From: Datura wrightii
Taxonomy: Eukaryota > Streptophyta > Magnoliopsida > Solanales > Solanaceae
Assembly (NCBI GenBank): GCA_035772735.1
Contig: JASDFA010000007.1
Coordinates: 149,311,001 to 149,375,000, forward strand
DNA length: 64,000 nucleotides
Reading direction: 5' to 3'
The translations under genes were made by a program, and so were the position numbers. Positions 57,081 to 64,000 of the stretch are shown here, piece by piece; the stretch's first letter is position 1; each line of letters starts with the position of its first letter. The notes below the pieces were generated by a model. That model worked only from the letters and a program-made list of their open reading frames with translations, searched no databases and had not been told where the DNA came from.

Positions 57081-60000
57081 CTAAGAGCAGTTGGTGTCAT
57101 AGGTAGCGAGTCCCAACAACTCCGGACCTTCAAGTCGAGGATTGTGCTCGAAGCTGCAAATTACAAGTTAAGGAAATTCATTAGAGACAATCAACTTGGA
57201 TGCTGTATCATATAGAGGAATCAATACGAGATGACCCCAGAGTTAAGACATCAAGAAGAATAACATGGTATAAGATAAATAAGACTTTACAGTAGCACAA
57301 GCCCCCGGGACTTGGTTCAGGTGTCAAAGATTGAGGGACTTGTGACTTAGGTCACATGTTCGAGCCCTGTGCCATGTGCGCTAAGCTATATGAGTGGAGG
57401 ATGGTAGAAGGACGGGCCCATTATCCCCGAGTTGCAAAGGCTGCAGTTGGTCCTAAGGATTGGCCCTAGACGAACCACAAAAGCTACACAGATAAGGCCC
57501 CACATATTACGGCACATGGGCACCACCAGGGACATGTAATCTCTTTCACTATATTCGCGAGGACAATTGCTTTCTGAAACATATACTGAAAAGGTTGTTC
57601 ATCCACTTGTCTGGCTTTATTTATTTTTTCCAGTACCTCTGTTTGCCCCTTTTTTACTTCAACACACAGCCTTCCCCAAATAATAACAAAATCTAATACG
57701 AAAAAATACATGTCGAAACAAGGGAATTAAGGAGCTAAAGGAACAAACAAAAAGTGAAGTAACCATGAAGCATATCAATTGATTTGAGTTGCAGATATAA
57801 TTAGCATGTCTAAAGAACAACATAAAAATACAATGGAGCTTCCTTTGGGTTTGAAGTAAATGGAGTCAAAGGTATCTTGCGTATAGCTTGAATTGATACC
57901 AACCACAGGCTAATTGAAATAACTGGATATCACTCTCTTTAATTAGGTGTTATTTGAAGCCTCTCGACAGATCAATGTTTTCTTATTCAAAAACAAATTT
58001 TAGAAGTCACTGTTTCGAATATCATTCACCTATTCCTCCAAAAGTCCAAATTATGAAGCCCAAATTTAACTTAGATGAAGGGAAATCAAGAGAATATAGT
58101 CTTTTTTAAAGGTATCCATTTTTTTTTATTGCTAGTCCTTTTTAAAGGTATACTTGATAGCATAAAGCATACAGAGACATGATTACTATTTGCACCACTG
58201 CTCAATACTTGTACAGTTCAATCTTGATAACAATACTTGTAGGATATAAAGGAAATCTTACTTGTTCAGTGGAATATGCTCAAATGGACCAGAAGTGGGA
58301 ATTGTTCCACACAAATTGTTATTTGAGACATCCCTGGAAGAAAGAGTGCAGAAAATTTAAAATCTGTTTTGCATAAAAATAACAATAATAACACAAGCAA
58401 AGATTCTACTTACACAACTTTCAGGCTAGAAACAGTAGCAAGTTCTCTTGGGATTGGTCCGGTTAGCTTATTATCATTCAGACGCCTGATAGATTAGATA
58501 AGAAACTTCCGATCAACATGAGAGGATTGTGCAATAACCAATTCAATACAAACATATGTGCTTGGGCATATGCAATAAGGAAGGAAGAGGGGAGATTTCA
58601 CTCGGGACTTCACTAACTAATTTAAGGTAAAGTTGAAACTGAATATTTTCGTCAAAAGAGAAAAGCGAACTCTGTTAGTAGCCCAATTAACAGAATAGTA
58701 GCCTTCTTTTCCTTTCCCCCTCATATGTAAAAAGTACACATGACTGGAACAGTATTGGAAACATCACAAAGGAGAACTTACAGGAAAACAAGATTTTTCA
58801 ACTTTCCCAGTGAAGTAGGAATTGTCCCTGAAATATTGTTGTTGTACAGATCCAGACTAATAAGGCTCTTCAAGTTGCCGAGCTCTTTAGGGATGGTTCC
58901 TTGAATATAATTTTTGTAAAGCTCCCTGAAGCAACAAACAATTACATTATGGATATGACTTCTTGAAAACCAATAGAATCATTGACTAGAAATGGCACAT
59001 TCAATTTTAAGATTTCAAATAATTACTCACAAATACTGTAGATGTTCAAGCTTTCCAAGTTCAGGTACCAAATGACCAGATAATTTTGAGTTGCCAAGGT
59101 CCCTGCAGAAACGTTAACATGCAGAGATATTTCAGATTTGTAATAATTACGAGGAAAAATAAAGCAAACTACAGCAGTGTTCCTCTTCTGATTTGCGCAG
59201 TGTTTTGAGGGGAATATGTATAAGAGAGAGGGAGGGGGAGATAAAAGAAAATTTATTCCATTAACTAGCAGAGAATACATAGGAGGAGACATGAAATATA
59301 AATCTTAGGCAAAACAAGTTTATTTCAGAATTAGCACCTCACAATTAATTAGAAAGGAATTATTTGTTATAGTTACTGTTACTCACAGGATAGATACAAT
59401 TATATAACAACTTCCAGTTTGGAAATTGGATGATTCTTCAAACACAAGGAATGCCAGGCTGAGCACCTCAATTTATATAAATATGTGAAAAACAGTCTTT
59501 GTACCGAGGGTCTATTGGAAACAGCCTCCCTACCTTTGTGGTTTGCATACATCTTACATTACACTGCGAATGTTGTTGTTTATTTTGAAAAACATCATGG
59601 TAACGAAGATGTAAGAAGGTTTTTTGCATTTCAATAAATTAGTTTGTGTCTCATTCATATTTCATAAATCATCTGTTATGTATCAATAAGGAGCCCAATC
59701 AACATAAAACCCCACCCAGTAACATCAGGTGTTCCAAGATCACAAAATATACAGGAAATGCACCTCGTAAGTGTAATATCATAAACATCCAAAAAGTTGC
59801 CAATAAAATGATCATTTGATTTTTAAAAAATACATAAGCAAATGACCATGCTTGCTCAACATTTCACAAGACTTCAGTAATGCCTTAAAGAAACATTGAC
59901 ACCAATCAACTAATTTTAAAGTACAAAGGCTTACCACACTTTAAAACGAACAAAATCACCTACATATTATAAAAGGTACAACCACACAAGTTCGGAAACA

Positions 60001-60846
60001 TAAACAAGGACAAAGATCATTAAAAGATTACAAGTCTCCATCTTTAGCATATGGATCATAGACAGAAATCAAGACAGGGACCTCAAGTAAGCTAAACTAA
60101 AGTAACATCAATATCCTTTTACCTAGAAAAGAGTTATCAGCTTGCTATTAATTTTAGAACTAAGACTAGTTAGCTAGCAAGTCAAGTGAAAACAAATTTC
60201 TACCATCTCAACGAGCCCATAATGAATAAGAACAAGTATACCAAACTTCAAACTCACAAATCAACTAACCTATAGCAACAAATTGCTATATGAATTCTCT
60301 ATATAAATTCTACTCTATTTAGACCCATTTCATTCCACTACTCAGCAATTTTTCTTTTTCTGTTCATACAAATCTCTAACCACAGTGACAATAATAAGGA
60401 GAAAATTCAGCCTATCATAGCAGATTCAATCAAATCCACTGCTTCAGGTTTATGCCATGTATACATATATTCCCAAAAAAATTCAACTTTGTGTACACAT
60501 ACATAATACAAACACAAAAACATACAAATCGACGAATTTCCCATAAATAAAAGCATACCCGAACCAGTATTTAACCCAAAAACAAAACAAAATATGAAAA
60601 TTTTGAGACTTACACACGAGTGACGCGATTATCACCGTTGCAAGTGACGTGAAACCAGGTACAAGGATTGACAAGATTCGGATCCCAGCTCTGGAGCACG
60701 TTATCCGGGTCGGATAAGCTCCGACGGAGGGCGTACAAAGCATCCCCTTCAGAATTCCCCTTCACACAAACAGCTAGAGCAAGTACAACTGCCAAAAAAC
60801 CCCACGATTTCAAGAACGAACTCTCGGTTTCAAATACAGCTGCCAT
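57081..60846 (-). CDS. Secreted short leucine-rich-repeat protein (CaLRR1/AT5G21090-like)
   Basis: There are six exons: 60614..60846, 59031..59102, 58782..58925, 58414..58485, 58262..58333 and 57081..57153, 666 nt in all, giving 221 aa. A signal peptide covers about residues 1-30 (hydrophobic core LAVVLALAVCV). Next come an N-terminal LRR cap (GDALYALRRSLSDPDNVLQSW, then the Cys pair in CTWFHVTC) and about five 24-residue LRRs of the plant extracellular type (LELYKNYIQGTIPKELGNL, DLYNNNISGTIP, RLNDNKLTGPIPREL). The C-terminal segment is LEGPELLGLATYDTNCS. Each 72-nt exon encodes exactly one repeat and one 144-nt exon encodes two. There is no transmembrane or kinase part, so it resembles the ectodomain of a SERK receptor only. 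Relatives act in the apoplast and are linked to defence and cell-death control. All six exons were joined by splice site and phase. Confidence 0.94.
57305..57476 (+). mobile_element. tRNA-derived SINE-like element in LRR gene intron 5
   Basis: A B-box-like CATGTTCGAGCCCTG follows GACTTGTGACTTAGG. The body contains GACGGGCCCATTATCCC and ends TTGGCCCTAGACGAACCAC. It is opposite in strand to the LRR gene. Family assignment is uncertain. Confidence 0.5.
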
Positions 60847-61046
60847 AGTTATACCCAGAAGCAGAAAATTGTTGGGTTTTGCTAGATTCTGATGCAGATT
60901 TTTCTAGGGATTTTTCGAGCAGACCCAGAAGAAGAAGAACAAGAAGAATGAGAAATGAAGAGGAAAGTGGGGAGTAAAAGGACCGGTTTTGGGAATGACA
61001 GCAGCTTGGTGGGTGCGTTAGGGAATCTTTTCTACTCTCCACTTAA

Positions 61047-61056
61047 CCTTTATATA
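61047..61056 (-). promoter_or_regulatory. Possible TATA box of the LRR gene
   Basis: The gene strand reads TATATAAAGG about 200 bp upstream of the ATG, followed by a CT-rich leader. Position and form fit a TATA box. Confidence 0.4.
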
Positions 61057-61089
61057 TTTATTAACTACTCCATGCCCCCACCCCCGCTC

Positions 61090-61290
61090 CCAACTGTGGT
61101 CACAAGTTTAAGTCGTAAAAATAATTATTATATTTTATGTTCTTCACTTTTAATTCTAGATCACGAGTTTAAGTTATAATAAAAATCACGAGTTTAAGTC
61201 ATAAAAGTAATTATTATATTTCATATTCTTCACCTTTAACTATGAATCACGAGTTTAAGTCATAAAAATAGTTATTATACTTATATTTAA
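61090..61290 (+). repeat. Imperfect tandem repeat, three partial copies
   Basis: The phrase CACGAGTTTAAGTCATAAAA recurs with ATTATTATATTT and TTCTTCACCTTTAA. Full spacing is about 80-100 bp and one short copy lies between. Confidence 0.75.
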
Positions 61291-61299
61291 AATTATAAT

Positions 61300-61760
61300 A
61301 ATTCGGGTATTGGTTTAACAGTTTGACTATCGATTTACTGTCTCAAGTTATTGAGTTATTAGTTCGGTTATCGGTTTGATCAATTCTTTTAACGGGTGAA
61401 TCGATAACTCGATAATAATTTATTAAATTGTAATTTCAACCTTCAATATATAAAATATTCTAATAAGAAGATGATATTAATGATAAGTGAAGGTGATGTT
61501 ATTCAAATTTAAATTAAAATTGATTTCTTTAGTTGGGCTAATTCTATATGTTTTGTCTCTTTTCACCCCTTTTTTTCTAACTAAACATACTTATAGCTTA
61601 TGAAAATTTTCGTATGAGATCTTAATGGTTAACCTGATAACCGAATCTATAACAATCAATAACCGATTAACCAATATCTTAACAGTTTAGCATGTCAATA
61701 ATCGATAAATTAAATCGATACCCTTTAAAATCGAACCAAACCGACCAATATACACTCATA
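61300..61760. mobile_element. Probable non-autonomous DNA element with inverted ends
   Basis: The left part (GGGTATTGGTTTAACAGTTT, GACTATCGATTTACTG, CGGTTATCGGTTTGAT) is mirrored at the right (AATCGATACCCTTTAAAATC, GAACCAAACCGACCAATATA). CGGTTATCGGTT-type arms are typical of a plant MITE family. The ends and target duplication were not fixed. Confidence 0.45.
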
Positions 61761-62400
61761 TTTATATTATAGTAAACCGTTTACATTATACTCATTAAAT
61801 TGCAATTTTTCTTTGAATTTTACTAACACAAAATATTTTATGCACTAAATTATTTTTCTTGTGAATAAATTTATATGATATGTTGGACTTACATGAAATT
61901 GAAAAAATAATTAAACTTATTAATGATAAATTTAAAATTTTAAGTTAAATGGATCTATATTTCAAATAAAATATACTTGTTTTCATTTATTTGTCTTATT
62001 ATAATTTAACATGAAATTTAAGAAAAATAAATAAATTTTACGGTCTTAAACTAAAAATATATAGAATGTGCTAAAATATCCTTTAATATTGTATTTTAAA
62101 CATGTCTTATAGAAATTTTAAAATTAAAGAGTTATAAAAAAATCATTTTCTTTTAAACGAAATAAAAATAAAAATAAGATAAATAAATTAAAATGGAGCG
62201 GTAGTGCTTTTCCCCGAAATATTTTAACTTTTTTCATTCTCATACCAAACACATAGTCCAAATTCAATAGATGAGTCAGCATATTCAGCAAGGAGATTCA
62301 AAATATGAAGAAGTAAATAGTATACGAAAAAATCAAAAGAGATTCAATATTTACTATATATAAATAAAAAAATAATTTTAATCATACATGTTATAAACAT
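61760..62400. other. AT-rich stretch, nothing recognised
   Basis: Low-complexity A/T with no coding frame. Just after it (about 62397-62480) a phrase like ATATTTGTATTACAGTG is repeated about three times at roughly 30-bp spacing, perhaps inside the retrotransposon LTR. Confidence 0.5.
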
Positions 62401-64000
62401 ATTTGTATTACAGTGAATGTATATAAAGATATTTGTATTGTAGTGGATAAATGTGTTTATATTATAGTGAAAGTCTATCTTTTGGATAAAAGTTAGGAGG
62501 AATTGTCCCTAGAAATAGATGGGTTCTCCTTCATTATATTTCATCTCATCAAGAGAAATAAGAACTTCTCTCCTTCTCTCTTTCTCTACAATATTCTTGT
62601 TCTTTCTTTATTATTTTATAACGCGTTGTCAGCACGAGTCTCTGCCTTAAGCACTCACTTTGAAAGATCTGAGGTAAGAAAAATTAAAATTTTTTTTTTG
62701 AAAGATGTATTACTTAACCACAAGAGTGATATTCCTTTGGTAATATTGCTGCTCTACGACTCTACTGTCTCAAAATTTGAAGGCCAAGGTATTATTTTTC
62801 TCTTTCTTTTAATATGGCTAACCTTACGAAACTTAATTTCGTTGCCCTTCAAAGTTCGGGCAAGAACTACCTTTCATGGGTGTTGGATGGTGAAATCCAT
62901 ATGGATGCAATGGGTCTTGGAGACACCATTAAAAGTGAAAACAAAGCATCAAATCAAGATCGTGCTAAGGCTATGATATTCTTGCGTCATCATCTTGACG
63001 AAATTCTTAAAATTGAATATCTCACTGTTAAGGATCCACTTGTTTTGTGGAATAGCCTAAAAGAAAGGTATGACCACCTGAAGATGGTCATCCACCCAAA
63101 GACACGATATGATTGCATCCATCAACAGTATAAGTCTGTTCATGAGTATAGCTCATCAACATTCAAAATTGTTTCTAAGTTGAAACTATGTGGAGAAACT
63201 ATTAATGATGTTGATATGATTGAATATGTGGTAGTACACAAAATTAATTGAGAGCTCCAGAAGAGCTAATGTATTACTACTTGAAGGAATGAAATTATTC
63301 TAGTAAGTCTCAAAAGGAAATTTATAAGTTTCAAGGACATTGAAAAAAAATTTTGAGACTATAAATTATGGAAAGATCTAATATCTTCATGCTACTACAA
63401 TTGAAGCGGGTTATAAATATTTATGTAAAAGATTACCCGCTGCTTTTTTTATTTTTAGTACATAAATATGGGTATGATGATGAAATCACATACGAAAGTA
63501 AACTAGAAGTTTACTGAAATAAGTTGGCATAACCGGTTGGCCATCCCGGTTCAAATGTGATGCAAAAATAATTGAGAATTCACGTGGCTATATGTTGAAG
63601 AAATAAAAGATTCTTCAAGAATTCTCTTGTGTTGCTTGTTTTCGTGATAGAATGATCTTGATCAGCTAAGATTGAAATTATATTCCCTGAAATTTTGAAA
63701 CTTATAAAAGGGTGAATATGGGCTCATTCACCTACCATGTGAATCGTTTGCTAATAGATGCATCTATGGTATGGTCACATGTGTTTTGAATCAACTTGCA
63801 ATTGATTTTTGTAAGGTTGTTGCTCGGATTATTAAATTAGGAGCATAGTTCCAAATTATAAAATCATGTTGATAATGTTGATTCATATCTATGTTGGTTT
63901 AGCAAAAATTGTATGCTTCTAACTATAGTTAAATCATTGGTTATGAGAATAAAACTCCCAATAAAATTTGGTTTGAGATATGTTTATTTAACGTATAGCA
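62400..64000 (+). mobile_element. Decayed Ty1/copia LTR retrotransposon, cut by the window edge
   Basis: The motif ATAACGCGTTGTCAGCACGA (about 62620-62640) marks the LTR/primer-site junction of a common plant copia group, so the 5' LTR lies to its left; its left end is unclear. A gag frame starts at 62814 (MANLTKLNFVALQSSGKNYL) and stops at 63251 after 145 aa. It contains the usual copia gag features (LSWVLDGEIH, LWNSLKERYDH, CGETINDVDMIE). Beyond the stop, gag continues only as broken pieces. From about 63510 the pre-integrase region is visible in shifted frames (GHPGSN, KIIENSRGYMLK, ILQEFSCVAC). From 63745 come pieces of the integrase (IDASMVWSHV, ARIIKLG, VMRIKLPIKIW). The protease part is missing or unrecognisable. 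It cannot be autonomous. Confidence 0.85.
62814..63251 (+). pseudogene. Copia gag fragment (UBN2-type domain), prematurely ended
   Basis: A 145-aa open frame covering the N-terminal half of a copia gag. It ends VVVHKIN-stop where relatives continue into a further 100 or more residues and a CCHC zinc knuckle. The following 500 bp holds many stops in all frames. Confidence 0.8.

Noticed and set aside
60483..60743. 86-aa frame overlapping the LRR gene first exon
   Set aside because: Wrong frame relative to the signal peptide and LRR cap, and it continues into intron 1.
62503..62976. 157-aa frame overlapping the copia gag start
   Set aside because: It crosses the LTR and primer site and runs out of frame with the recognisable gag. 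Hydrophobic residues come from T-rich LTR DNA.

Overview
This window is nuclear DNA from a flowering plant, most likely a member of the nightshade family (Solanaceae). The genes are spliced and intron-rich. Their proteins match plant families: a chloroplast GrpE with a transit peptide, a plant presenilin, and a short secreted LRR protein of the plant CaLRR1/AT5G21090 type. Intergenic DNA is very AT-rich. The dispersed repeats (tRNA-derived SINEs of the TS/SolS kind, Stowaway and hAT-type MITEs, LINE 3' ends) are those I associate with Solanaceae. The family-level placement is inference. No bacterial operon, CRISPR array, rRNA or intact tRNA gene was seen.

Layout, left to right. (1) 1876-18762, minus: DNA polymerase delta catalytic subunit (POLD1), 24 coding exons resolved. 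Its C-terminal exons lie beyond the left edge. Its introns hold SINEs, LINE fragments and a nested pair of hAT-type elements, and intron 5 has the marks of a U12-type intron. (2) 20501-25828, minus: chloroplast GrpE co-chaperone, three exons. (3) 28605-29885, plus: intronless presenilin, the gamma-secretase aspartyl protease subunit. (4) 35242-38162, minus: a small membrane J-protein (dnaJ 72 type), three exons. (5) 39776-41002, with a leader exon near 44011-44110, minus: replication protein A small subunit RPA3. (6) 47887-55602, plus: a very large (about 2076 aa) acidic protein with N-terminal membrane segments, of unknown function, whose second exon carries nine tandem copies of a roughly 62-aa unit. 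(7) 57081-60846, minus: a secreted short LRR protein, six exons. (8) From about 62400 to the right edge, plus: a decayed Ty1/copia retrotransposon.

The genes do not form a pathway cluster. The one functional echo is that two replication-fork genes, POLD1 and RPA3, lie about 22 kb apart, and both carry an E2F-type site plus a telo-box just upstream of the coding region, as expected of S-phase genes. GrpE and the J-protein are both Hsp70 co-chaperones, but probably act in different membranes or compartments.

I found no new biological system. The most useful second looks are the U12-type intron of POLD1, the shared E2F/telo-box pair, the repeat expansion in the 2076-aa protein, the nested hAT insertion and the LINE insertion with target-site duplication. 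Exon boundaries were set by eye from reading frame, GT/AG sites and remembered family sequence, and have no transcript support.
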